A stretch of DNA of 64,000 bases from Mimachlamys varia. Lineage: Eukaryota; Mollusca; Bivalvia; Pectinida; Pectinidae. Positions 1 through 12,105 of this stretch are shown here, one piece after another. Position numbers and translations under genes: made by a program. The stretch spans positions 1,488,001-1,552,000 of the forward strand of contig OX392529.1 of the NCBI GenBank assembly GCA_947623455.1, read 5' to 3'. Position 1 is the stretch's first letter. Each line of letters opens with the position of its first letter. The notes under the pieces are model-generated. The model saw only the letters and a list, made by a program, of their open reading frames with translations. It had not been told where the DNA came from and did not search any database.

Positions 1-57
1 GTATATTTAAGACCCACGCTCGTCATCACTGATAATCCTAAAGGTTAATACTGTTTC

Positions 58-1020
58 AGTTACAAGTATATGGTAACCTGTATATAGTTATCTTTACAAG
101 ATAACCAGTATATGGTAACCTGTATATAGTTATCTTTACAAGGTAACCAGTATATGGCTACCTGTATCTTGTTGCCTTTAATAGGTTACCAGTATATGGT
201 TACATGTATCTGTATATAGTTGCCTTTACTATGAAACCAGTATATGGTAACCTGTATCTTGTTGCCTTTACTAGGTAAGCAGTATATAGTTACCTTTACA
301 AGGTAACCAGTATATGGTTACCTGTATATAGTGACCTTTACAAGGTAACCAGTATATGGTTACCTGTATATAGTTGCCTTTACTATGTAACCTGTATATG
401 GTTACCTGTATCCTGTTGTCTTTACTATGTAACCTGTATATGGTTACCTGTATCCTGTTGTCTTTACTATGTAACCTGTATATGGTTACCTGTATCCTGT
501 TGTCTTTACTATGTAACCTGTATATGGTTACCTGTATCCTGTTGTCTTTACTAGGTAACCAGTATATGATTACCTGTATATAGTTACCTCTACTAGGTAA
601 CCAGTATATGGTTACCTGTATATAGTTACCTTTACTAGGTTACCAGTGTATGGTTACCTGTATATAGTGACCTTTACTAGGTAACCAGTATATGGTTACC
701 TATATATAGTTATCTTTACAAGGTAACCAGTATATGGTTACCTTTATCCTGTTGTCTTTACTATGTAACCAGTATATGGTTACCTGTATATAGTTACCTC
801 TACTATGTGACCAGTATATGGTTACCTGTATATGGTAATCTGTATATAGTTACCTTTACTAGGTTACCAGTTTATGGTTACCTGTAAATAGATTCCTTTA
901 CAAGGTAACCAGTATATGGTTACCTGTATATAGCAGCCTTTACTTGGTTATCAGTATATACTTACCTGTATATAGTTACCTCTACTGGGTTACCAGTATA
1001 TAGTTACCTGTATCATTATA
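58..1020. repeat. AT-rich minisatellite, ~42-50 bp unit
   Basis: Imperfect tandem repeat built from GTAACCAGTATATGGTTACC, TGTATATAGTTACCTTTAC and CCTGTTGTCTTTAC blocks in varying order. Between about 374 and 583 the unit is a regular 42 bp, which is why a short frame stays open there; it is not a gene. GGTAACC and GGTTACC occur in both orientations, so the unit is partly palindromic. It probably begins near the left edge of the window. Confidence 0.9.
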
Positions 1021-1049
1021 CATGGCCGATTTATTCTTTGCGCATTGCA

Positions 1050-3936
1050 GCAAAACTGAAGGCACGCTTTGATTAAAACTGAAGACACGTTTTAGTTAAA
1101 ACTGTAGACACGCTTTGGTTTAAACTGAAGACATGCTTTGGTTAAAAGTGAAGGCACACTTTGGTTAAAACTGAAGACACGCTTTGGTTAAAACGGAAGA
1201 CACGCTTTGGTTAAAACTGAAGGCACGCTTTGGGTAAAACTGAAGGCACGACTTGGTTAAAAGTGAAGACACGCTTTGGTCAAAACTGAAGACATGTACA
1301 CGCTTTGGTTAAAACGGAAGACACGCTTTGGTTAAAACTGAAGGCACGCTTTGGGTAAAACTGAAGGCACGACTTGGTTAAAAGTGAAGACACGCTTTGG
1401 TCAAAACTGAAGACATGTACACGCTTTGGTTAAAACTGAAGACACGCTTTGGTTAAAACTGAAGACACGTTTTAGTTAAAACTGTAGACACGCATTGGTT
1501 AAAATTGAAGACAGTCTTTGATTAAAACTGAAGACACGCTTTGGTTAAAACTGAAGGCACGCTTTGGTTAAAACTGAAGACATGTACAGGCTTTGGTTAA
1601 AACTGAAGACACGCTTTGGTTAAAACTGAAGACATGTACACGCTTTGGTTAAAACTGAAGACACGCTTTGGTTAAAACTGAAGGCACGCCTTGGTTAAAA
1701 CTGAAGACATGTACACGCTTTGGTTAAAACTGAAGACATGTACACGCTTTGGTTAAAACTGAAGACACGCTTTGGTTAAAACTGAAGACATGTACACGCT
1801 TTGGTTAAAACTGAAGACGCGCTTTGGTTAAAACTGAAGACACGCTTTGGTTAAAACTGAAGACATGTACACGCTTTGGTTAAAACTGAAGACACGCTTT
1901 GGTTAAAACTGAAGACATGTACACGCTTTGGTTAAAACTGAAGACGCGCTTTGGTTAAAACTGAAGACATGTACACGCTTTGGTTAAAACTGAAGACACG
2001 CTTTGGTTAAAACTGAAGGCACGCCTTGGTTAAAACTGAAGACATGTACACGCTTTGGTTAAAACTGAAAACATGTACACGCTTTGGTTAAAAGTGAAGA
2101 CACGATTTGGTTAAAACTGAAGACACGCTTTGGTTAAAAGTGAAGGCACGCTTTGGTTAAAGCTGAAAACATGTACACGCTTTGGTTAAAACTGAAGGCA
2201 CGCTTTGGTTAAAACTGAAGACACGCTTTGGTTAAAACTGAAGGCACGCCTTGGTTAAAACTGAAGACATGTACACGCTTTGGTTAAAACTGAAGACACG
2301 CTTTGATTAAAACTGAAGACACGTTTTAGTTAAAACTGTAGACACGCTTTGGTTAAAATTGAAGACAGTCTTTGATTAAAACTGAAGACATGTACAGGCT
2401 TTGGTTAAAACTGAAGACACGCTTTGGTTAAAACTGAAGGCACGCCTTGGTTAAAACTGAAGACATGTACACGCTTTGGTTAAAACTGAAGACACGCTTT
2501 GGTTAAAACTGAAGGCACGCTTTGGTTAAAACTGAAGACGCGCTTTGGTTAAAACTGAAGACACGCTTTGGTTAAAACTGAAGGCACGCTTTTGTTAAAA
2601 CTGAAGGCACGCCTTGGTTAAAACTGAAGACACGCTTTGGTTAAAACTGAAGACACGCTTTGGTTAAAACTGAAGGCACGCCTTGGTTAAAACTGAAGAC
2701 ACGCTTTGGTTAAAACTGAAGACACGCTTTGGTTAAAAGTGAAGGCACGCTTTGGTTAAAACTGAAGACACGCTTTGGTTAAAACTGAAGACACGCTTTG
2801 GTCAAAACTGAAGACACGCTTTGGTTAAAACTGAAGACACGCTTTGGTTAAAACTGAAGACATGTACAGGCTTTGGTTAAAACTGAAGACATGTACACCC
2901 TTTGGTTAAAACTGAAGACACGTTTTGATTAAAACTGAAGACACGTTTTAGTTAAAACTGTAGACACGCTTTGGTTAAAACTGAAGACACGCTTTGGTTA
3001 AAACTGAAGACAGGCTTTGGTTAAAACTGAAGACACGCTTTGGTTAAACCTGAAGGCAAGCTTTGGTTAAAAGTGAAGGCAAGCTTTGGTTAAAAGTGAA
3101 GGCACGCTTTGGTTAAAAGTGAAGATACGCTTTGGTTAAAACTGAAGGCAAGCTTTTGTTAAAAATGAAGACACGCTTTGGTTAAAAGTGAAATCACGCT
3201 TTGGTTAAAACTGAAGACACGCTTTGGTTAAAAGTGAAGGCACGGTTTGGTTAAAACTGAAGACACGGTTTGGTTAAAACTGAAGACACGCTTTGGTTAA
3301 AACTGAAGGCATGTACACGCTTTGGTTAAAAATGAAGACACGCTTTGGTTAAAACTGAAGGCACGCTTTGGTTAAAACTGAAGACATGTACACGCTTTGG
3401 TTAAAACTGAAGACATGTACACGCTTTGGTTAAAGCTGAAGACATGTACACGCTTTGGTTAAAACTGAAGACACGCTTTGGTTAAAACTGAAGGCACGCT
3501 TTGGTTAAAACGGAAGACACGCTTTGGTTAAAAGTGAAGACACGGTTTGGTTAAAACTGAAGACACGCTTTGGTTAAGATGAAGGCATGTACACGCTTTG
3601 GTTAAAAATGAAGACACGCTTTGGTTAAAACTGAAGGCACGCTTTGGTTAAAACTGAAGACATGTACACGCTTTGGTTAAAACTGAAGACATGTACACGC
3701 TTTGGTTAAAGCTGAAGACATGTACACGCTTTGGTTAAAACTGAAGACACGCTTTGGTTAAAACTGAAGGCACGCTTTGGTTAAAACTGAAGACATGTAC
3801 ACGCTTTGGTTAAAACTGAAGACACGCTTTGGTTAAAACTGAAGGCACGCCTTGGTTAAAACTGAAGACATGTACACGCTTTGGTTAAAGCTGAAGGCAC
3901 GCTTTGGTTAAAACTGAAGGCACGCTTTGGTTAAAA
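1050..3936. repeat. 23/29-bp minisatellite
   Basis: About 115 copies of the unit GACACGCTTTGGTTAAAACT plus GAA (23 bp). A longer 29-bp variant carries an extra ATGTAC after GAC. The two lengths are interspersed through the array, which implies repeated unequal exchange between mixed units. Only about 30 non-repetitive bases separate it from the array on its left. Confidence 0.95.
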
Positions 3937-5213
3937 GAATCAGGGAATCGTGCGCCGTGTTATTTCGTTCTAGAAAAATAATGACGCTTATGTCTGGAAA
4001 CAACTTGAGAGAAATTCATGAACAAAAAGTTTAGTTAATATTTTGATTTGAAGAAGGAAACCCTGATACAAAACCTAATCAAGTGTCTCCATACTCCTGG
4101 ACTTGTTCAATGATAGGCACCACTGTCCATATGTCTGTCGTTTTGACCATGTTTTGCTTCTATCGATATATAAGCGAGATATTGAGTTTAACACAGACAA
4201 ACCATTGTAAAGAGAAGAGAATCCCACTTGTCAAAACACCCGAGGTTGTGTTTAGCGTTATCATCTAAGCCGGTTATCACAGAAGAGCGGTCAAGCTTGT
4301 GTAATTGTACTTTCATCAAGTTCAATCTTGAATTCTGACCGTTGGCGATTAAGCACTTCATATGCATGGTTAGCATAATTAAATCAAAACAAGACAGTAC
4401 CCGGAAAACAATGAGATACCAGTATTTGTCTCCCGGCGCTGGCCGCCCACACATACCGTCACCCAACTGATCTCTTTATCATACCAACTCAATATTGTCG
4501 GAATGAACTTTCTGAACTTGTTTAAGGAACTTTCTCAACAGCTAGAATAATTTCATTACAGACTGCCAACTGTCAGATACATATATAATTTAACAACAAC
4601 TTAAAAATAGATTTTTGGATATCCTAAATTCAGAGCATTTAAACGTATCCGAAATTCGAATAATGGATAACCAGTTCTGTTAATAAATAGTAAAACGGCG
4701 CCCCATATCGTAATACTCCGCAGTATACATTAGTCGCACTTCCTCACTTGTACCGTTACTCCGCAGTATACATTAGTCGCACTTCCTCACTTATACCGAA
4801 CTTTTTTACAAATACCAGGTCTATGACAAGTTGTGGAGCTGTCTAGTTTTAACGTCACTTTTGTAGTTTATACTTATATATTACATTCAGATTGTTTCTT
4901 CTCTAAATGAATATATCAACTGAAAACAACAAACACTAAACCATGAATACAGCATGAATACGGTATGAATACATCCATTCACGTGAAATACTTATGACGT
5001 GATATATTGATCTTGTTCAATGCGAGTCTTGTCGATCCGCTTCGGATAACATGGAGAAACGTTCTGGTGTAAAACGCTCAAATGACTACGGTTAACTATT
5101 GGCGCCAATTTGATTCAAATCAGGGCTGTTCCGTTAATGTCGTTTAAAGGACGACACAAAAACAAATGCTGTTTTATACGAAATTTTTCAAGAAAATTAA
5201 AGTAAATTTAAAA
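3937..5213. other. non-repetitive intergenic DNA
   Basis: No gene was recognised in this stretch. The short frames on both strands show no family motif. The only structure seen is a two-copy 43-bp tandem duplication at 4714-4798 (unit beginning TACTCCGCAGTATACATTAG). Confidence 0.6.
4714..4798. repeat. two-copy 43-bp tandem duplication
   Basis: The sequence TACTCCGCAGTATACATTAG and its continuation occurs at 4714 and again at 4757 with one or two mismatches. It is a minimal tandem duplication with no evident coding content. Confidence 0.85.
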
Positions 5214-5282
5214 GGTGTTCTATAGTTAAAAAGTAAATATATGAATTGAACGGCGGTTTTTTAATTTTCATGCCGGTATGAA
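5214..5282 (+). repeat. left arm of long-range inverted repeat
   Basis: The stretch 5245-5282 is the near-perfect reverse complement of 11101-11138, with key words TTGAACGGCGG and TGCCGGTATGAA. Further out, GGTGTTCTATAG at 5214 pairs with CTATAACACC at 11141-11150, with about 20 extra bases in the left arm. The two arms enclose 5.9 kb containing the LINE relic, the 40-bp array and the fold-back hairpin. They could be the terminal inverted repeats of a composite element, or two opposite copies of one short interspersed repeat. No clear target-site duplication is visible. Confidence 0.75.
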
Positions 5283-5369
5283 ATATTAAAATTACACAGA
5301 TCACGGACATAAATAGTGAACCCCTGAATTTTTCTACTCTCACAAGTGTTCCCCTTACATACATAGATA

Positions 5370-6107
5370 ATGATTCGTGGCAAGATGGCTAGAACACCAG
5401 AATTGAACGTTATTAGACACTGGACTCTCAAAATAATTCGATTGATGATACACAATTCGATTCTGTTGCCAAAATTGCTTGTATGTCATCGGCGTATATT
5501 TCTGAACTCTACAAATTCAAGAATCAACCAAAAGAATTATTGGCAGACCAAATTCGAACCCTTCTCCATGACAGTGTCCCTGATTTGGAACAACTACGAC
5601 ACGAACTCCTCAGGAGAGCCAGGGCTTGAGACAAGAAGAACGGGAGCTGCCTCTGTACAATTGAAATTGGCTCAAGATTGTCAAGTGTTGATACGTGCCT
5701 TGGAGGGGGCGTACGATGCTGATCTCCATGGGGTAGTGCCAGTTAAGAAATCTAAAGAACCTCAAACACCGATAACAAGTTCTGCCAGCAGCATCAGTAC
5801 TACAGGTATTAAGATCCTCCAACAGACGGTGGCCTCATTTCAAGCAGACATGCATACATTGAAAGAAGAACAAAGGATATACAAGGAAGAAACAAGAACA
5901 CTAAAAGAGGATTTACACCAGCTCAAGGAGGAAATGAGCAAACCGAGAGAGGAGACAAAACTTCTCAAAGACACAGTTTCAAACCTAAACAGACAAAAGG
6001 AAAACTCACAAGTAAAAGCAAAAAAGTATCCATCAGGCGTGGAAATCCTGGAAGAGGACATGCTCAGTTTAAAGAACAAATTGATTACACTCAGAATCAA
6101 ACAATGA
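5370..6107 (+). pseudogene. LINE ORF1-like coiled-coil fragment
   Basis: An open frame of 245 codons whose C-terminal half, from about residue 135, is rich in Lys/Glu/Leu heptads (for example TLKEEQRIYKEETRTLKEDL) and is predicted to form a coiled coil. The N-terminal half has no motif I recognise. It lies just upstream of, and in the same orientation as, the reverse-transcriptase fragments, which fits the nucleic-acid-binding first ORF of a non-LTR retrotransposon. Two further fragments with similar composition (6158-6355 and 6355-6786) continue it after frame breaks. ORF1 identity is inferred from position and coiled coil only. Confidence 0.45.
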
Positions 6108-6354
6108 CGAAACAAAGGAGTTGAGAGAGGAAATACTATCTACAGAAAAGAAACTCGGTGAAACAAAACAGAATGCATGGAAGTACTATGGACATAGACA
6201 AGTTACATGAATTATACGAGACGAAACTCTGTACATTAAACAATGAAATTGTCGCAACAAACGTCAAAATATCTTATTGTGAACAGATAGCCAGTAGGTT
6301 TGACAACGAGCAGTCAAATGGTGTTCAGAGCCTAAAGAACAAGCTAAAACTATA

Positions 6355-6786
6355 GTGGTACAACATTCGACGAGCTTTGAAGCGGATGTTGGCAAGTTGA
6401 ATAAGACGATGGCAGACTTCAAACATACCACGAACAGTATTCAGCAGCAGGTTACGGAAACAATGAAACAAATAAAAGACATCATAAATAGAAACAGCGA
6501 GAAAACAAAGGAATCTGGAAATGGTACAGGAAAAGACATACAGGAAAAGACAGACACAGTGGTACAGATACCAGTATGGAATCGTTTCAATGAAAATCAG
6601 AGTTTTAAGGAATATAAAAAGTCAAAATCTGAATTCAGACAAGCTTTAAGACTAGCATTTAATAAATATATGTCTGAACAATTTGAAGAAATAGAGCGAT
6701 CATGTGAGGTAGATCAGAAACTGGTGTGGCAACTTTTTAATAACAAAAAAATGAAATCAAGGAGTGGACAGTCGGAATTGAAATGA
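6355..6786 (+). pseudogene. LINE linker region before RT (broken)
   Basis: A 143-codon open stretch. Its second half (motifs EYKKSKSEFRQALRLAF and KLVWQLFNNKK) has the look of the linker that joins endonuclease and reverse transcriptase in Jockey/CR1-like LINE ORF2 proteins. Its first half is Lys/Glu-rich and coiled-coil-like. No apurinic endonuclease domain is visible upstream, so the element has probably lost that domain by internal deletion or replacement. It ends in a stop a few bases before the RT frame at 6794. Confidence 0.5.
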
Positions 6787-6793
6787 CAATAAA

Positions 6794-8050
6794 ATGCTCA
6801 CAGATCCGAAAGATATCATAGAAGTATGGGTAAAGCATTTTGAAAATTTTTTCAAAGAATCTTTTGATGATATGTTCGATGACGAATTTAAAAATGATAT
6901 TTTGAAGAAGATCAGTAACATTGAAAATAATATAAGTAGAGAGGAAGATGTATTTTTAGAGAAAGTCTTTACGGAGGAAGAAATGAGGAAAGTATGTTAT
7001 AAACTTAAATCCGGTAAAGCAGGAGGATGGGATATTATTGTTTATGAACATCTGAAGTACGGTAACAGTAGGCTTTATGATATGCTTGCTACATTATTTA
7101 ACCTTAGTGTTGCCCATGAGTTTATACCCTCTGCCTGGAAAAGAGGACAAATTGTTACATTACATCAAGGTAATAATAAACCCAGAGAAGATCCGAATAG
7201 CTACAGAGGTGTAACCTTACTTCCAGTTATTTTCAAAGTATTCGAAATGATTATTGCTGATAGAATCAGTCCTATTTTGAACTCGGAAACTTTTCCGAAT
7301 AAACAGCAAACAGCATACCAGAAAAGCTGTGTAGCTTATGCACATCATTTTCATTACAAGAGTGTATTATGTATAATTTAGAAAACAAAGAAAAACGTCA
7401 CAGTAGCATTTTTAGACCGTAAGAAGGCTTTTGATACTGTTTGGCATGCTGGATTGTTGTACAAGTTGCATGAGATACGCTTTAAATCAAAGACGTGGGT
7501 TATATTTAAAAGTATGTACACTGGTGTGAAAAGTTGTATTATTGCTAACAACCTTATATCGAGATGGGTTAATGTCCAAAGGGGTATCTTACAAGGGAGT
7601 GCGTTGTCAGCAAAATGTACTTAGTTTTCATCAACGATCTTCTGAATCAAGTAGAAAAGAGTGGCAAAAGTTGCACTATAATGGGAACAACTGTTAATGT
7701 TCCTTCTCAAGCTGACGATATCACATTGGATGATAATAGAATTAGTGATATTAGATGTATACTTGATATATGTGTGAAAACTATAGCAAACAATGGAGAT
7801 TTGTATTTTCTGCTACTAAGACTAAAATAATGAAATTTCATAATTCAAAAAGAAAACCATTAGTTAACGATACTGTGTATCTCTATGATAACCTATTGTC
7901 ATATGTTGAGAGAATTACTCATGTTGGTGTTGTACTGAAATCGAAATTGAATTTCTTCACCCATACATCTAGTGCATGTGGTAAGATAAAAAGTGGTATT
8001 ATGAGACTTATACGGAATGGTATACATCCAACAGCTTTAAACTCACTCAC
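6794..8050 (+). pseudogene. non-LTR retrotransposon reverse transcriptase, degenerate
   Basis: The frame from 6794 carries the RT fingers region (LKSGKAGGWDIIVYEHLK, PNSYRGVTLLPVIFKVFE) and stops at 7379-7381. It continues in the same frame with the conserved block FLDRKKAFDTVWH (7409-7447), then shifts frame near 7600 after the QG-S-LS motif. The catalytic region reads QADD at 7708-7719, where active non-LTR enzymes usually have F/Y/A-ADD. Further fragments follow at 7770-8060, 8115-8315 and 8248-8652. With one nonsense codon and several frameshifts the element cannot encode an active enzyme. The family is non-LTR (LINE), probably Jockey/CR1-like; the clade is uncertain. Confidence 0.85.
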
Positions 8051-8114
8051 TTCATGTTAATCAATTAAACATACTGTATATACTTCGGCGCTGTATGGTT
8101 GCGAGCTTTGGTAT

Positions 8115-8760
8115 TTGCCACGTGCAGAAATTCTTATGTTAGAAAGAGCTCACAATTTTGTTATGAAATCTATACAAGGTTTTGGAAAAAGAACTCGTAC
8201 CGATATGTGCTGTAGTCTGATAGGATGGTCGTCCATAGAGAGTATTATTGATGTCAAGAAATTGTTGTTTTTTGAAAGGCTATGGGAGAATGGACAAGCA
8301 TACGATGTCATTTAAGATATTTTTGAATAGATTAATTGCAGCAGTTATGTTGAGAGATATAAATTGTTCGAATACAATTCATAGTGTTTGTCCAGATTTG
8401 TTAAGAATAATTCAAAAGTATAGTCTGTTCAAATGTGTGCAAGAATTTATAAATGTTTGTAATTTTCCTGGTAAGAAAAACTGGAAAACTATAGTGAAAA
8501 TGTCTGTTATAACTAAACGAGAAAACGATTTTAGAGAACGTATTTCAAATGACCATGAGTTTAACATATTTAAACATATTCACAATAAGTTACAACCGCA
8601 CTGTTTCTGGTTGTTATCTAAGAACTATACAGGGATAAGATACACTTTATAATGAACCGTATTGTAACAGTAGGAAATAATACAACTGTGTATCTTTGTC
8701 ACAAATGTGGTGAACTCTACCAAGTGCATGCAGAACATGCTATATCACGATGTGATTATA
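8115..8760 (+). pseudogene. LINE ORF2 C-terminus with zinc-knuckle-like motif
   Basis: Fragments at 8115-8315 and 8248-8652 extend the RT C-terminal region after frame breaks. A short frame from the ATG at 8652, overlapping the preceding stop, reads CHKCGELYQVHAEHAISRC. This Cys-X2-Cys...His...Cys pattern resembles the C-terminal zinc knuckle of many LINE ORF2 proteins. The DNA encoding this motif is the first copy of the 40-bp array that follows. Confidence 0.6.
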
Positions 8761-9366
8761 CAAGTACATACAGAACATGCTATATTACGATGTGATTATA
8801 CAAGTACATACAGAACATGCTATATCACGATGTGATTATACAAGTACATACAGAACATGCTATATCACGATGTGATTATACAAGTACATACAGAACATGC
8901 TATATCACGATGTGATTATACAAGTACATATAGTACATGCTATATCACGATGTGACTATACAAGTACATACAGAACATGCTATATCACGATGTGATTATA
9001 CAAGTACATACAGAACATGCTATATCACGATGTGATTATACAAGTACATACAGAACATGCTATATCACGATGTGATTATACAAGTACATACAGAACATGC
9101 TATATCACGATGTGATTATACAAGTACATACAGAACATGCTATATCACGATGTGATTATACAAGTACATACAGAACATGCTATATCACGATGTGATTATA
9201 CAAGTACATACAGAACATGCTATATCACGATGTGATTATACAAGTACATACAGAACATGTTATATCACGATGTGATTATACAAGCACATACAGAACATGC
9301 TATATCACGATGTGATTATACAAGTACATACAGAACATGCTATATCACGATGTGATTATACAAGTT
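8718..9366. repeat. 40-bp tandem array seeded by LINE 3' end
   Basis: About 16 copies of a 40-bp unit (core ACATGCTATATCACGATGTG, then ATTATACAAGTACATACAGA). Most copies are identical or differ at one base, so expansion is recent. The first, slightly divergent unit lies in the coding sequence of the LINE zinc-knuckle-like motif, so the array arose from the 3' coding end of the element. Confidence 0.95.
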
Positions 9367-11100
9367 CTATCAGAGATAAGCTATGGATGACATAGCAAAC
9401 ATACATGATCGGACATTTAGTCAGTATATACATTCACTATCAGAAAATGAAATTCTGTATCGTATTCTTGGTTGTGATATTAATTTCAATCTGCAAATTA
9501 ATTTCGGATTATATCTGTACTAAATATATATAAGATGTTGAAAATCTATAGCAACTGATCCAAAGGTACTGTGAACGTACGTATTTTTAAGGATTGAATC
9601 CTTTTCTGTTGAGGTTTATGGGGTATAAACCTCAATGGGTCTTGAGACAAATTTAAAGAACTGCGAAGTATCCTTATATTTACATTCAGGTTGATTTTGG
9701 TATTCAATGGTTATTTCTAAAACGTTTGACTTGTGCAAGTCTATGTTGCGGAAGGCGCCAAGACGTGTGACGTCATCACTCACTGTGTGTTTACAATTAG
9801 AAAACGGTACAACAAAAACAAGGTTATTTGATCTAAAAACTGAAACAAACCCAACGTTGTAAACAGTTTGGAAAAAGGGATTAATTCCCGCACTACTTTA
9901 CTAATGTATTTATACGCCAACTGGAAAGTTTATCGAAAAATAACCTTCAAACATTTTGGTAGGTATATCTATATTGAGTCCAAGTTCACTAGAAATGTAA
10001 ATATTAGCGGTTATTTAGGGGATAGTACGTTGTTTTGAGTGGCTATACTGGCGATTAGAACATGAAATTTGGTTTGAACTCGAGACCGATAGGTCGAGAG
10101 TTTAAACCAAATTTCATGTTCTAATCGCCAGTATAGACACGAAAAATAACGTACTATCCCCATTCTAACACTCATTGACAAATTTAATACGCTAATTTGT
10201 TTAGATACATTGTATTTCCTTGATACAAGTACGTAGTAAAGTACCCTGTGACCTGGCTGGTGACGTGTCTTTCTATAGCCGACTGACCAATCAGAAGGAA
10301 GCTTTCAAAAGTCGGTCATTTAGCCACGCCCATACATGTACTGGCGAGCGCTTGGTCTGGATGTTGACGAGGCGGAATATTTGGATTTAGGCCTAGTATT
10401 TTCGTGAACGTATGTATACGACATAGTTGGATTAACATTGACAAAATGGCTACAATTCAATGTCAGTATGCATGCAAATATGTTCGTATCCACTATCGAC
10501 AAAATCGTGTGTTATTTTCAAGATCTGTTAAAAGTTTGTGCAGATGCACACGACACCGTCACAGTGAAATGTTTGTTTTGATTCATTGAGGTGCATACAC
10601 ATGGATGGAATTCACGTTTCATGAATAAATGGAGGTAAGAACATGATATGATAACGTTTTATTATTAATTTATTCAGCTAATACATTCAATCAGTCCTCT
10701 TTGCTCTGATGCTTACTTGACGTACGCCTATCATGCAGTGGAATGTTCATCGATAGACGATCCCCGTCACGACGCCATTTTGTTTTTAGTAGAAACGGGC
10801 GTGGCTTAAGCTCGATGGGAGGAGCTTGATACGATTGATCATGGTTCTATCGCACATTAGAACATGGTCAATATCCAATCAAAACACTCATTACAAACGA
10901 ATCGTGTTAGAATCTATTTTAGCTATTTTCGCGCTAGAATCATTCTGCTAAATAATTTATTATTCATTTTTGCTTTGTCTTTATGTACATTAAATGCATT
11001 GTAATCTTCACTTGGAGGAAATAAAGAAAATAATAATGCAAAACGGCTCCATCCATATTGACCATAAAGCCCCATGCAATATGAATGTTACCGATTTTCA
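9367..11100. other. non-repetitive DNA with fold-back hairpin
   Basis: No coding region is recognised. It contains the fold-back at 10017-10161 and short unremarkable frames. Its right end is the inverted-repeat arm at 11101-11150. Confidence 0.6.
10017..10161. repeat. fold-back inverted repeat (hairpin)
   Basis: The left arm (about 10017-10085) is almost perfectly complementary to the right arm (about 10093-10161). Key words are GGCGATTAGAACATGAAATT on the left and AATTTCATGTTCTAATCGCC on the right, and the outer ends read GGGGATAGTACGTT and AACGTACTATCCCC. The loop is only about 10 bases. This is the architecture of a fold-back or hairpin MITE. No target-site duplication was identified. 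Confidence 0.9.
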
Positions 11101-11150
11101 TTCATACCGGCATAAAAATTAAAAACCCGCCGTTCAATACCTATAACACC
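11101..11150 (-). repeat. right arm of long-range inverted repeat
   Basis: Reverse complement of the 5214-5282 arm: TTCATACCGGCATAAAAATT followed by AAAAACCCGCCGTTCAAT, then CTATAACACC. It borders the 26-bp minisatellite starting at about 11190. Confidence 0.75.
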
Positions 11151-11189
11151 AGTGGTGATGGAGATAGTCGAAGACGTTGATTGGGCAGA

Positions 11190-12105
11190 CCAAATACAGG
11201 CCAGCCTTGGACAGACCAAGTACAGGGCAGCCTTGGACAGACCAAGTACAGGGCAGCCTTGGACAGACCAAGTACAGGGCAGCCTTGGACAGACAAAGTA
11301 CAGGGCAGCCTTGGACACCAAGTACATGGCAGCCTTGGACAGACCAAGTACAGGCCAGCCTTGGACAGACCAAGTACAGGCCAGCCTTGGACAGACCAAA
11401 TACAGGCCAGCCTTGGACAGACCAAGTACAGGGCAGCCTTGGACAGACCAAGTACAGGGCAGCCTTGGACAGACCAAATACAGGCCAGCCTTGGACAGAC
11501 CAAATACAGGCCAGCCTTGGACAGACCAAGTACAGGCCAGCCTTGGACAGACCAAATACAGGCCAGCCTTGGACAGACCAGACCAAGTACAGGCCAGCCT
11601 TGGACAGACCAAATACAGGCCAGCCTTGGACAGACCAAATACAGGCCAGCCTTGGACAGACCAAATACAGGCCAGCCTTGGACAGACCAAGTACAGGCCA
11701 GCCTTGGACAGACCAAATACAGCCCAGCCTTGGACAGACCAAGTACAGACCAGCCTTAGACAGACCAAATACAGACCAGCCTTGGACAGACCAAATACAG
11801 GCCAGCCTTGGACAGACCAGACCAAGTACAGGCCAGCCTTGGACAGACCAAATACAGGCCAGCCTTGGACAGACCAAATACAGGCCAGCCTTGGACAGAC
11901 CAAGTACAGGCCAGCCTTGGACAGACCAAATACAGCCCAGCCTTAGACAGACCAAATACAGACCAGCCTTGGACAGACCAAATACAGGCCAGCCTTGGAC
12001 AGACCAAGTACAGGCCAGCCTTGGACAGACCAAGTACAGACCAGCCTTGGACAGACCAAATACAGGCCAGCTTTGGACAGACCAAGTACAGACCAGCCTT
12101 GGACA
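11190..12105. repeat. 26-bp minisatellite
   Basis: About 35 copies of CAGACCAAATACAGGCCAGC plus CTTGGA (26 bp), with G/A and GGC/GGG/GAC variants. Because 3 x 26 = 78 bases and the unit has no stop in most frames, long repetitive frames stay open on both strands; these are artefacts. Two places carry an inserted extra GACCA (near 11577 and 11817), in the same local context, which suggests an internal duplication of a multi-unit block. Confidence 0.95.

Noticed and set aside
1050..3936. CRISPR-like direct repeats
   Set aside because: Repeats are contiguous with no unique spacers, and the sequence is eukaryotic.
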